Below, piece after piece: positions 52,677-61,125 of a DNA stretch of 64,000 nucleotides. The translations under genes were made by a program, and so were the position numbers. Every line of letters starts with the position of its first letter. The stretch's first letter is position 1. Under the pieces are notes generated by a model that saw only the letters and a list, made by a program, of their open reading frames with translations, had not been told where the DNA came from and did no database searches. Source of the stretch: Paraburkholderia sp. SG-MS1 (GTDB taxonomy: Bacteria > Pseudomonadota > Gammaproteobacteria > Burkholderiales > Burkholderiaceae); the NCBI RefSeq assembly GCF_012275575.1, contig NZ_NPIH01000229.1, positions 23,055 through 87,054 of the forward strand. Direction: 5' to 3'.

Positions 52677-54092
52677 CTAGAGCGTGCCTCGCCCGACTCG
52701 TTCGATGAAGCGCCACAGCGCGTCGTCGAGCGAGTACGGCGCATTGAAACGGAACCAGGCGCTCGGCGCATCGTCGGGGCGGAAGTAGGAGCCCGGCGCG
52801 AGCCAGATGCCGTGCGACAGAGCGGCCGTCGCCACTTCGCCGGCCCGCCCGGCCTCGATCGGCAGGCGCGCCCACAGAAAGAGCCCGGCGCGCGGCCGGT
52901 GGAACACCTCGAGACCGAGCGAATCGAGCCGCTCCTCGACGCTCGCGTGCGCGAGCTTGAGCCGCTCGTTGACCGCCTCGACATGACGCGCGTAACGCCC
53001 TTCGAGCAGCACCTTGTCGACGATCCGCTCGATCGCCTCCGACGATGTCAGCCCCACCGCCATTTTCGTGCGCGCCAGTTCGCGCAGCACGGCCTGCTCG
53101 GCGACCACGTAGCCGCAGCGCAGCCCCGGCGTCACCGTTTTCGAAAAGCCGCCCACGTAGAGCACGCGCTGCAGGCCTTCCATCGCGGCAAAGAGCGGCG
53201 CGCCGGATGGCGCGAGTTCGCGGCTCACGTCGTCCTCGATTACCCACATGCGCTGGCGTTCGGCGATCTGCAGCAACCGGAACGCCGCCGACATGCCGAA
53301 AGTCGCGCCGGTCGGATTCTGCAGCGTGGTGTTCACGAAGATCGCCTTCGGTTTGTGTTCGGCGACCAGCGCTTCGAGCACATCCGTATCGACGCCCGCC
53401 GGCGTACGCGGCACGCCATGCACGACCAGTCCCGCCAGTTTCAGAATCTGCAGCAGGTTGCAGTAGCCGGGATCTTCGACGATCACGACATCGCCCGCGC
53501 GCAGCAGCGTGCGCACGATCAGATCGAGCCCTTGGGTCGCACCCTGCGTGAGCAGCACATTGGACACATCGACGGGCAGGCCGCGCCGGTCGAGCTGTTC
53601 GGCGATCCGCTCACGCAGCGGCGCGAAACCGTACGGATGCCCGTAGTCGCCGAGGCGCGCCGCCGGCACCCGGCTCGTTGCGCGCAAGGCGTGCTGCAAG
53701 CCGGTCTCGTTGATCCACTCGTTCGGCAGCCAGCCGCCGCCCGCCTTGATCGGCACCGAATGGTCGGCGAACACGTCGGACAGCAGCCAGGTCGCGGTGA
53801 GGCTCGGCGGCTGCCAGTCGGTGGCGGCCGTGCGCGTGGACGGCGCGCGCGCCGCCACGCGGTAGCCGGAGCCGCGCCGCGCGACCACGAGGCCCATCGA
53901 CACCAGCCGGTTGTACGCCTCGGTGACCGTGAAGGTGCTCAGCTGATGGCTCTGCGCGAGTTGCCGCACCGACGGCAACAAGGCGCCCGCGCGCAGCGAC
54001 TGCGCCTCGATGGCGCGCGCGAAGCCTTGTACCACCTGCTCGACGAGCGTGGGAGCGGCGCGCCGGTCGCGCGCAAGTTCTAATTCGATCAT
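52677..54092 (-). CDS. MocR-type regulator (GntR HTH fused to aminotransferase-like domain)
   Basis: The 471-residue protein has a GntR helix-turn-helix in residues about 10-70 (LLPSVRQLAQSHQLSTFTVT EAYNRL) and a fold-type I PLP domain with the lysine in VGGFSKTVTPGLRCGY, so pyridoxal phosphate can bind. MocR proteins sense an amine or amino acid through this domain. The ATG at 54092 is chosen; an upstream extension contains no conserved sequence. It diverges from an omega-aminotransferase gene, and repeated ACAGTTGGC motifs lie between them, so it very likely controls that gene. Confidence 0.9.
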   Translation of the reverse strand: MIELELARDRRAAPTLVEQVVQGFARAIEAQSLRAGALLPSVRQLAQSHQLSTFTVTEAYNRLVSMGLVVARRGSGYRVAARAPSTRTAATDWQPPSLTATWLLSDVFADHSVPIKAGGGWLPNEWINETGLQHALRATSRVPAARLGDYGHPYGFAPLRERIAEQLDRRGLPVDVSNVLLTQGATQGLDLIVRTLLRAGDVVIVEDPGYCNLLQILKLAGLVVHGVPRTPAGVDTDVLEALVAEHKPKAIFVNTTLQNPTGATFGMSAAFRLLQIAERQRMWVIEDDVSRELAPSGAPLFAAMEGLQRVLYVGGFSKTVTPGLRCGYVVAEQAVLRELARTKMAVGLTSSEAIERIVDKVLLEGRYARHVEAVNERLKLAHASVEERLDSLGLEVFHRPRAGLFLWARLPIEAGRAGEVATAALSHGIWLAPGSYFRPDDAPSAWFRFNAPYSLDDALWRFIERVGRGTL

Positions 54093-54172
54093 GGTCAGCA
54101 CGGAATCGGGGCGAAGAGGCGGGTCGCGGCAAGCGGCCAAGGCGGTCGACGTGGCGCCTCGCTTCCGTCGAC

Positions 54173-54223
54173 ACAGTTGGCGCCAATGCGCCAATACAGT
54201 TGGCATCGCACTACGTCAACTGT
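54173..54223. promoter_or_regulatory. Repeated MocR operator motifs
   Basis: Two direct copies of ACAGTTGGC (54173-54181 and 54196-54204, start to start 23 bases) and one inverted CAACTGT (54217-54223) lie between the divergent starts. This mix of direct and inverted half-sites on about two helical turns is the typical design of MocR/GabR sites. Confidence 0.65.
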
Positions 54224-54310
54224 TTATGCCGCCATTAAACCGCGAACGCTACAGTTTCGCCATGCCCCAACGGAAATCCCTTGGGGAGACTACTTCGAGG
54301 AGATGCCCAC

Positions 54311-55639
54311 ATGACTTCGCGCCCCGTCATCGACGATCTGTCGTCCTTCTGGATGCCCTTCACCGCCAACCGCCAGTTCAAAGCCGCGCCGCGCTTGCTG
54401 GAATCGGCCAAGGGCATGTACTACCGCAGTACGGACGGCCGCGAAGTGCTCGACGGCTGCGCGGGCCTGTGGTGCGTGAACGCCGGCCACGGTCGCGACG
54501 AGATCGTCGCCGCGATCACGCAGCAACTGTCGACGCTCGACTTCGCGCCGACCTTCCAGATGGGCCATCCGCTCGCCTTCGAGGCAGCCACCAAGGTCGC
54601 CGAGCTGATGCCGGCCGGCCTCGATCGCATCTTCTTCACGAACTCAGGTTCGGAATCGGTCGACACCGCGCTGAAAATCGCGCTCGCGTACCACCGCGCG
54701 CGCGGCGAAGCGCAGCGCACCCGGCTGATCGGACGCGAACGCGGCTACCACGGCGTGGGCTTCGGCGGCATTTCGGTCGGCGGTATCGCGCCGAATCGCA
54801 AGACCTTCTCCGGCGCGCTGCTGCCGGCGGTCGATCATCTGTCGCATACGCACAACCTCGAACACAACGCGTTCTCGAAGGGTCAGCCCGCGTGGGGCGC
54901 GCATCTGGCCGAGGAACTGGAGCGCATCGTCACGCTGCACGATGCGTCGACGATCGCCGCGGTGATCGTCGAACCGGTGGCCGGCTCGACCGGCGTCCTG
55001 ATTCCGCCGCAAGGCTATCTGCAGAAGCTGCGTGAAATCTGCACGAAGTACGGCATCCTGCTGATTTTCGACGAAGTGATCACCGGTTTCGGCCGCGTCG
55101 GCAAAGCGACTGCCAGCGAATACTTCGGCGTCACGCCCGACCTGATCACCATGGCGAAGGCCATCAATAATGCGTCGATTCCGATGGGCGCGGTCGCGGC
55201 CAGCCGCACGATCCACGACACGATCGTCAACAGTGGTGCGCAAGGCGCGATCGAGCTGTTTCACGGCTACACGTACTCGGCTCATCCGGCCGCAGCGGCC
55301 GCCGCGGTGGCGACACTCAACCTGTATCGCCGCGAAGGCCTGTTCGAGCGGGCAGCCACGCTGGCGCCAACCTTCGAAGCCGCCGCTCATTCGCTGCGCG
55401 GCGCGAAGCACGTGAAGGACGTGCGCAACCTCGGCATGATCGCGGGCGTCGAACTCGAATCACGCGACGGCGCACCGGGCGCGCGGGCTTACGAAGCGTT
55501 CGTCAAATGCTTCGAGGCGGGTGTACTGGTGCGCTTTACGGGCGACATCCTGGCGTTTTCGCCGCCGCTCATCATCAACGAAGAGCAGATCGCGCATATC
55601 TTCAAGACCGTGGGTGAGGTGCTGGCCACCGTGCAGTAA
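54311..55639 (+). CDS. Class III omega-amino-acid:pyruvate aminotransferase (beta-alanine or taurine-type)
   Basis: The 442-residue PLP enzyme has the class III pattern: FFTNSGSESVDTALKIALAY, RGYHGVGFGGISVGG, IFDEVITGFGRVGKATASEY and the Schiff-base lysine in DLITMAKAINNASIPMG. It matches omega-amino acid-pyruvate aminotransferases that use beta-alanine. The ATG at 54311 has an upstream AGGAG. MocR control and the LysE exporter next to it fit an amine or beta-amino acid pathway. No semialdehyde dehydrogenase gene is nearby, so the next step must be encoded elsewhere. Confidence 0.88.
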   Translation: MTSRPVIDDLSSFWMPFTANRQFKAAPRLLESAKGMYYRSTDGREVLDGCAGLWCVNAGHGRDEIVAAITQQLSTLDFAPTFQMGHPLAFEAATKVAELMPAGLDRIFFTNSGSESVDTALKIALAYHRARGEAQRTRLIGRERGYHGVGFGGISVGGIAPNRKTFSGALLPAVDHLSHTHNLEHNAFSKGQPAWGAHLAEELERIVTLHDASTIAAVIVEPVAGSTGVLIPPQGYLQKLREICTKYGILLIFDEVITGFGRVGKATASEYFGVTPDLITMAKAINNASIPMGAVAASRTIHDTIVNSGAQGAIELFHGYTYSAHPAAAAAAVATLNLYRREGLFERAATLAPTFEAAAHSLRGAKHVKDVRNLGMIAGVELESRDGAPGARAYEAFVKCFEAGVLVRFTGDILAFSPPLIINEEQIAHIFKTVGEVLATVQ

Positions 55640-55655
55640 GCGCGGGGCGGGTGTA

Positions 55656-55694
55656 AAAACGGATGCACGCGTTTGCGTGCGCCCGTTTTCTTTT
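55656..55694 (+). terminator. Terminator of the aminotransferase gene
   Basis: Arms 55656-55670 and 55675-55689 form a 15-bp stem with one mismatch and a four-base loop; TTTTCTTTT follows. It lies 17 bases past the stop. Confidence 0.8.
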
Positions 55695-55871
55695 GAAAGG
55701 ACGCGCGCGCCTGCCCGGCGGCAAGCACGTGGTCCACCCGAGCGAGCAAGTGTGAACAACGCGCGCGCAACACCCGCGTATGCGTCACATTCTTCGGCAG
55801 TGCATATGCAGCCCGCTCATGCGCCGCGTTCTCGCGGGAACACGCGCGAAGCCGCCTCCGCGCCAGCCGCC

Positions 55872-56396
55872 TCAATGATGCGCCCGCGAAGCCCGTGTAT
55901 GCGCCGCCTTCTTCGCCGCGGCCGACCGACCCGCCGCACCCTTCGTCGCAGCAGCCTTCTTCGCCGCCGCTGACCGGCTCGCCGCCGGGCGTTTGGCCGC
56001 CGCCGATTTCGCCTGTTTCGACATCGCCGCAGGCGACGCCCCGGCGCTGCTTTCGCGCTTCAGCGCATTGGTGGACGCGCGTGAGCGCTTGGCGCCAGGC
56101 TCCGTGCTCGCGCTCTTTCGCGCCGTGCTCTTGTGCTGCCCGGCGGAGTTGTCCTTGTCCGCTTTCTTGCGGGTCGCCTCGCTCGCCGCGCCTTTCTTCG
56201 GCGACTTCACGCTGACACCCGCCCGACGCGCTTCCGACAGGCCGATCGCAATCGCCTGCTTCGCCGACCTGACGCCGTGCTTACCGGCGCGCACCTTGTC
56301 GACCTGCTCCTTGACGAACTCTCCTGCCTGGGTGCTCGGTGACTTGCCGGCGCGTTTGTCGGCCGCGGCACGTTTGAGGGTTTTCTGTTCCGGCAT
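55872..56396 (-). CDS. Histone H1-like, lysine/alanine-rich DNA-binding protein
   Basis: The 174-residue protein has an N-terminal segment (KHGVRSAKQAIAIGLSEARR) typical of small Burkholderia DNA-associated proteins (DUF6496-like) and a low-complexity tail with repeated AAAKKAA, AAKRPAASRSAAAKKAAATK. It is very basic and probably compacts DNA or binds RNA. The ATG at 56396 has GGAGAA upstream. A longer frame continuing to 56591 is not preferred because it would run into the divergent promoter. The tail length is likely variable between strains. Confidence 0.8.
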   Translation of the reverse strand: MPEQKTLKRAAADKRAGKSPSTQAGEFVKEQVDKVRAGKHGVRSAKQAIAIGLSEARRAGVSVKSPKKGAASEATRKKADKDNSAGQHKSTARKSASTEPGAKRSRASTNALKRESSAGASPAAMSKQAKSAAAKRPAASRSAAAKKAAATKGAAGRSAAAKKAAHTRASRAHH

Positions 56397-56589
56397 GACG
56401 GTTCTCCAGTTGACTGTGGCCTCTGTCATGCAGCAACGGCTGTGCCGGGGGCCGCTAGTCTGCCGTGGGGATCGGTCGAACAACGCCGACACTCCGGCAT
56501 TTCGAGCGGCGGGGCTCGCGCGTGTCGGCGGGACGGCGTATGGTATCGGCAAGGGTTGGCGCCACGGTCCGGCCCGACGGGAGACGTCC

Positions 56590-56841
56590 ATGAAGATACC
56601 TACCGTTCGCGCGGGAGCGCATATCGAAGGCGTGCACTGGGTCGCCGAATACGCGGAAGACGTTCACGAGATTCGCGTGTTTCGCGAAGGCCAGGAAGTG
56701 GATGTGCACAACGCGCCATCCACCCTCTTCGGCGATGAAGAGAATGCAGGCTCCAAGAGCACCGCCGATCATCGCGCGGTCGAAGCCGCGGTGCTGGCTT
56801 ATCTGCGACGCTTCGTCATCGAGCACGATGCCGAGGAGTAG
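56590..56841 (+). CDS. Small acidic protein, unknown (83 aa)
   Basis: The 83-residue product is acidic with a beta-rich start (IPTVRAGAHIEGVHWVAEYA) and a helical C-terminus (AVEAAVLAYLRRFVIEHDAE). The ATG at 56590 follows a GAGACG site. I do not recognise it. It diverges from the histone-like gene; the 193-base gap presumably has both promoters. A longer open frame reaching back to 55993 lies over the histone-like gene and is not credible. Confidence 0.62.
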   Translation: MKIPTVRAGAHIEGVHWVAEYAEDVHEIRVFREGQEVDVHNAPSTLFGDEENAGSKSTADHRAVEAAVLAYLRRFVIEHDAEE

Positions 56842-57752
56842 CGCCGTTGCTCGCGTGCCGGGCGGCACGGTTTGGCTTTCTGCATGAGACAGCCGCGTCA
56901 AGCCGGAAGCTGGAGGGCTTGTCGGTCATTACGAGTGAGGCATACGCGGCAGCCAACGCTTTGAATCCGTTGTTCAAATGCGCCTGGCTTACGTTGACCG
57001 TCAATTCAGCCCTGGATGCGGTGGGCTTGACGGCATCAGTTGTAACGTCGTGGCGGGCGCGTACCACGATCACATTGTTGTTCCCCTCGAATCGGCACAG
57101 ACGGCAATGCACGTACTTCATCAATTGCAGACGGATGAAGGCATCGCATAACGACCGGCGAATGACGTTTCAAGAAGGTGACGGCCGAACTGGCGCGAGC
57201 TTCGAACCGGAGCTCCGCTTACGCGATTAAACCGTCACGACAGTCTTGCGCTCCGCCTTGCTGTCGATGCTGTGGCGGACGCATTGCCTTACTGCATGAT
57301 GCGAGCGGCGCAGACATCGCCGGCGCATGCAGGTCCAGCTTAAGCCTCTCCAAGCACGGCCGCTTCGAATCCCCATGAGCCCTGGGTCGGCTGGCTATTC
57401 CACCGCGCTCCCCGAACCTTTGACGCGCTTTCGTCGAGTGCCTCCAGGCAATTTCACTGATCAAGTCCGCGTGAGACCCCAGCATTCTTTTTTTGTCAGT
57501 AGAATGCTGCAAATCGCAAAGGTCCGGACTGTTCCGAAACTGGCTATCGCGAGATCACGCGATAAGCGAAATGCATAACCTGACTGGCCGATGCAGACCG
57601 GGAGGAAGTGGTACGGCACCCGGAAAGAAACGGGTTGCCGGGGCGGCAACTGAAATACCGATGGCGACGCTTCATCACCTGGACCAGGGAAACCATCGAC
57701 GCTGAACCAGCCGACCTGCTGGCCCAGGTATGGCACCAGATTTCAAACCAAC
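56842..57752. other. Long non-coding stretch before the Phc-like operon
   Basis: These 911 bases hold no gene I can support, although a few short frames of low quality exist. A palindrome TATCGCG-N6-CGCGATA (57545-57551 and 57558-57564) lies about 190 bases before the PhcB-like start and may be part of its control region. Confidence 0.4.
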
Positions 57753-59189
57753 TTGTCGTCGTACTTACCTAGCCACAATACTGTGTATTCCAAAACGCAA
57801 ATCGATCCGGTAGTGAGCTTCCGCAACTCGCAGGGCGAGCAGGTGCGAGGCACGATCATCAATCTCCAGCGCAAGTCCCTGGTGATGGAGGTCTATAACC
57901 CGTACTCGATTGTCCAGGTCAGCGAGGTGCTGAACGACCTGTCGGTCAAGATGGGCGTGGAACACGCCTATTCGGGCAAGGCGGTCGTCATCAGCATGGT
58001 CAATACCGGCCTGACAGCCATTGTCTCGGTGACGCTGATCGCCGAGTGGCGGGAACTGAGTGGCGGCACGCTGGAAGCGCGCGCGGTGGGGGAAGAAGCA
58101 CGCCGGTTCGCGCAGGACTGGACCGAGCGTTTCCAGATCCGCCGTGACTACCAGATCGCGGTCAACCAGATCCGGGCTTTCCTCTCAGACATGTCGCGCT
58201 GGGTCGAGCAGGCGGACCTCGCCGACACCATGCCGAAGGAAGGCAAAAGCCTGCGCGAGGACTTTTTCCTCGAACTGGCGTCGCCACTGATGGAAAGGAC
58301 CAAGCTCTACTTCGACGAATTCGAAGCCGAGGCACAGTTGGTCGACCCGGAACTGGCGCCGGCACATCGTGCCTTTGCCCAGGCCGCGCTCCATCCCCTG
58401 CTGCTGCGCTCGCCCTTCGTCTTCCGCACCTTCACGAAGCCGCTGGGTTATGCCGGTGACTACCAGATGGTCAACCAGATGCTCGACGATCCCCGTCAGG
58501 GTCCGAGCACGTATTTCCAGATCGTCAACGCGGCCTTCCTGCAGACGGCTGTGGCACGCGCGCACCGCAATCGCGTCGATCTGCTGGTGGACTACCTGAC
58601 CCGGCTGGCCAATGAAGCGCGCGCCGCGCGGCGGCCGTTCCGGGTGCTGAACGTGGGTTGCGGCCCCGCTCAGGAGATTCAGCGTTTCATGCATGAATAC
58701 GACGAGCCGGAGTGGCTGACGTTCGAGCTGCTCGACTTCAGCCAGGAGACACTGGACTGGACGCGCGAGCGCCTCGCGTCGATCGCACAGAAAATGGGTC
58801 GGCGCATGACCATTAGCTACACGCATGATTCGGTGCACCACCTGCTCAAGCGCCGGATGGATGCGGATGCACCGGACGTCCGCGAGTTCGACGCGGTCTA
58901 TTGCGCGGGCCTCTTCGACTACCTGTCCGACAAGGTCTGTGCCCGGCTGAACCAGCATTTCGCGAGCCGCACCAGACTGGGCGGCCGCCTGCTCGTCACC
59001 AATGTCCACGCCGACAACCCGGAGCGCTTCAGCATGGAACATGTGCTGGAGTGGTACCTGATCTATCGCAACGAGGCACAGATGGCGGAAATCATGCCGG
59101 AGAACTGCGGCGAGCCGCGCCTGTACACGGACTCGACCGGGGTTAACGTGTTCGCCGAGGCGGTGATCGGCCAGCAACAAGTAGCCTGA
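57753..59189 (+). CDS. phcB: PhcB-like SAM-dependent methyltransferase (quorum-sensing signal synthase)
   Basis: The 478-residue protein has an N-terminal PilZ-like region (GEQVRGTIINLQRKSLVMEV) and a C-terminal class I methyltransferase with motif I VLNVGCGPAQEIQRF at 298-312. In Ralstonia, PhcB makes 3-hydroxy fatty acid methyl esters (3-OH PAME or MAME) that act as the signal of the Phc system. Here it is followed by a membrane kinase and two receivers in the PhcBSRQ order, which is strong support. The start is unclear: TTG 57753 and GTG 57783 both lack a good ribosome site. The ester made by this version is not known. Confidence 0.72.
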   Translation: MSSYLPSHNTVYSKTQIDPVVSFRNSQGEQVRGTIINLQRKSLVMEVYNPYSIVQVSEVLNDLSVKMGVEHAYSGKAVVISMVNTGLTAIVSVTLIAEWRELSGGTLEARAVGEEARRFAQDWTERFQIRRDYQIAVNQIRAFLSDMSRWVEQADLADTMPKEGKSLREDFFLELASPLMERTKLYFDEFEAEAQLVDPELAPAHRAFAQAALHPLLLRSPFVFRTFTKPLGYAGDYQMVNQMLDDPRQGPSTYFQIVNAAFLQTAVARAHRNRVDLLVDYLTRLANEARAARRPFRVLNVGCGPAQEIQRFMHEYDEPEWLTFELLDFSQETLDWTRERLASIAQKMGRRMTISYTHDSVHHLLKRRMDADAPDVREFDAVYCAGLFDYLSDKVCARLNQHFASRTRLGGRLLVTNVHADNPERFSMEHVLEWYLIYRNEAQMAEIMPENCGEPRLYTDSTGVNVFAEAVIGQQQVA

Positions 59190-59190
59190 G

Positions 59191-60528
59191 ATGACGACAT
59201 CCCTGGCTGGGCTACATTCGAACTATCGGGAAGAGTTGCGCGACTACCGGTTGCTGTGCAGCAAGGCCGGCGGCCTGACCGTGATCGCGCTCGTGCTGAT
59301 GGGCGTGGCGCTGGACTATGTCGTATATCCGGCTGAGCAGGAGCGCTTTGCCATCGTTCGGGTGCTCACCAGTGCAGCGATCGGCCTGGCCTTGCTCTCG
59401 CTCTATACGAACACGGGCAAACGCCAGGTGCAGGTCATCACCTTCCTCTGGCTGCTGCTGCCGCAGGCAATGATCTCCTGGATGATTTACGTCACACAGG
59501 GCGAGGAGTCGCTGTTCTATGCCGGGCTCATGCTGACGATCTTTGCGGTCGGGATCCTGTTCCCCTCCGGCTACCGTCAGACGCTCGCATTCGGCCTCGC
59601 CACGGTCTGCCTCTACTACATCGCCTGCGTGGCACATCCGGGTGGCATACAGAACCCGAGCAAGTTTCAGTTCCAGCTGATCCTGATCTTCTTCTGCGCG
59701 TTGGCCAGCTCCATTTACACCTTCTTCAACGAGAAGGGCCGTTTCCAGCTTTTCCGGCTAAAGGATGAGCTGGCACAGAAAAACGAACAGCTCGCCCGTA
59801 CCAACGAAAGTCTGGCGCAGATCAAAGGCCAGTTGCTGCAACAGGAGAAGATGGCTGCAATCGGCACGTTGTCCGCGGGGCTGCTCCACGAGGTCAACAA
59901 CCCGGTGAACTTCTGCCTGATGGCCATCGAAATAGCCATGGAGGAACCGCAGGCCCAGGACAGCCCGTCGATGCTGGAGTGCCTGACGGACGTCAAGCAG
60001 GGCATGCAGCGCATCCAGCACATCGTGTCGGATCTGAAGACCTTTGCCTACCGCAAACCCGGCGCTGCGGCCGATGATGTGCCGTTCCTGTTCGAGAAGG
60101 CGCTCGACTCGTCGACGCGGCTGAGCGCGCACGAGCTGCGCGGCGTGAAGCTCACGCGCGAACTGCCCGGCGACACCCTCGTACTCGGCGACGAAGCCGC
60201 CATCATCGGCGTACTCATCAACCTGTTCTCGAATGCCGCCCTGGCCATGCACAAAGCCGGCACCGTATCGCCGCAGATTCATGTCACGGCGCAATGGCAC
60301 GACGACCGCCTGCACGTGAACGTGCGCGACAACGGCCCGGGGATCGCCGCGGAGAATCTGGCGCGGGTGTTCGAACCATTCTTCACGACCCGCGAAGTCG
60401 GGCAGGGCCTCGGCCTTGGCCTGTCCATCAGCTATGCGGTGGTGGAGCGGCACGGCGGCACCCTGTTTGCAGAAAGCGAGCTGGGCAAGTGGACCGCGTT
60501 CAACTTCGACCTGCCGCGTGTCGAGTGA
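59191..60528 (+). CDS. phcS: PhcS-like membrane sensor histidine kinase
   Basis: The 445-residue protein has six membrane segments (about residues 28-46, 55-72, 82-102, 109-125, 131-149 and 160-180), a short coiled linker, phospho-acceptor His233 in SAGLLHEVNNPVNF and an ATPase domain with DNGPGIAAENLARVFEPFFT and GLGLGLSISYAV. The histidine position is close to that of Ralstonia PhcS (about 230, from memory). It probably senses the methyl ester made by PhcB. The start is one base after the phcB stop. No other sensor domain is seen, so the signal is read in the membrane. Confidence 0.78.
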   Translation: MTTSLAGLHSNYREELRDYRLLCSKAGGLTVIALVLMGVALDYVVYPAEQERFAIVRVLTSAAIGLALLSLYTNTGKRQVQVITFLWLLLPQAMISWMIYVTQGEESLFYAGLMLTIFAVGILFPSGYRQTLAFGLATVCLYYIACVAHPGGIQNPSKFQFQLILIFFCALASSIYTFFNEKGRFQLFRLKDELAQKNEQLARTNESLAQIKGQLLQQEKMAAIGTLSAGLLHEVNNPVNFCLMAIEIAMEEPQAQDSPSMLECLTDVKQGMQRIQHIVSDLKTFAYRKPGAAADDVPFLFEKALDSSTRLSAHELRGVKLTRELPGDTLVLGDEAAIIGVLINLFSNAALAMHKAGTVSPQIHVTAQWHDDRLHVNVRDNGPGIAAENLARVFEPFFTTREVGQGLGLGLSISYAVVERHGGTLFAESELGKWTAFNFDLPRVE

Positions 60529-60535
60529 TGTCGAG

Positions 60536-60940
60536 ATGAAAGAAAACCCGCAAGCTCGGCAGACTGTCGTCTACGTCGATGATGAAGAATTGGCCCGCAA
60601 GTATTTTGCGCGCGCGGCCGGCAGCGACTATGAAGTACTGCTCGCCAGTGGCGCGGACGAGGCCATGTCGATCCTGCGCCGCGAAGGCGCACGCGTGGCG
60701 ATCCTGGTGACCGACTTCCGCATGCCCGGCCAGCACGGCGACGACCTGCTGCGGGACGTCTCCCAGGCGTATCCGCATATCGTGCGTATCCTGGTGACGG
60801 CCTACGCGGACAACAACGCGCTCCAGGGCGCGGTCAACTCAGGCGAAGTGTTTCGAATCCTGGAGAAACCGCTAGGCGTGGGCAGGGTCCGCGAGGTGCT
60901 GGCATTGGCGACAACAGCCTCAGTGTTGCGCCCGGGCTGA
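60536..60940 (+). CDS. phcR: Receiver-only PhcR-like response regulator
   Basis: The 134-residue protein is a full receiver domain: Asp15/Asp16 in VVYVDDEELARKYF, phospho-acceptor Asp60 in ILVTDFRMPGQHGDD and Lys111 in ILEKPL. In Ralstonia, PhcR continues into a histidine-kinase-like domain of some 350 residues; here the protein stops after the receiver, and the 185-base gap after it has no kinase sequence. It sits between PhcS and a PhcQ-like gene. The name rests on position; it could equally be a second receiver. The start is 7 bases after the phcS stop. Confidence 0.6.
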   Translation: MKENPQARQTVVYVDDEELARKYFARAAGSDYEVLLASGADEAMSILRREGARVAILVTDFRMPGQHGDDLLRDVSQAYPHIVRILVTAYADNNALQGAVNSGEVFRILEKPLGVGRVREVLALATTASVLRPG

Positions 60941-61125
60941 TGCAGCGCTTGCCGACCGCCTCCGTTATCACGAACGCCGGCCTTGGCGGGCTTCGGCATG
61001 ATTTTCTGCAACCGCGTCATGCAGTCCTTTGGCAGGAGTATCAGGATCGCATCCGCGTCCGGCGCCGGCAGGACCGTGACGCCGGAATTCCCCAATTTCA
61101 AGGATCGAATGCACAGGAGTGACCA

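Noticed and set aside
56816..57124. Minus-strand 102-codon frame with a CxxC-like start
   Set aside because: Overlaps the small acidic gene, has no convincing ribosome site or family; kept only as a remark on the gene-free region.
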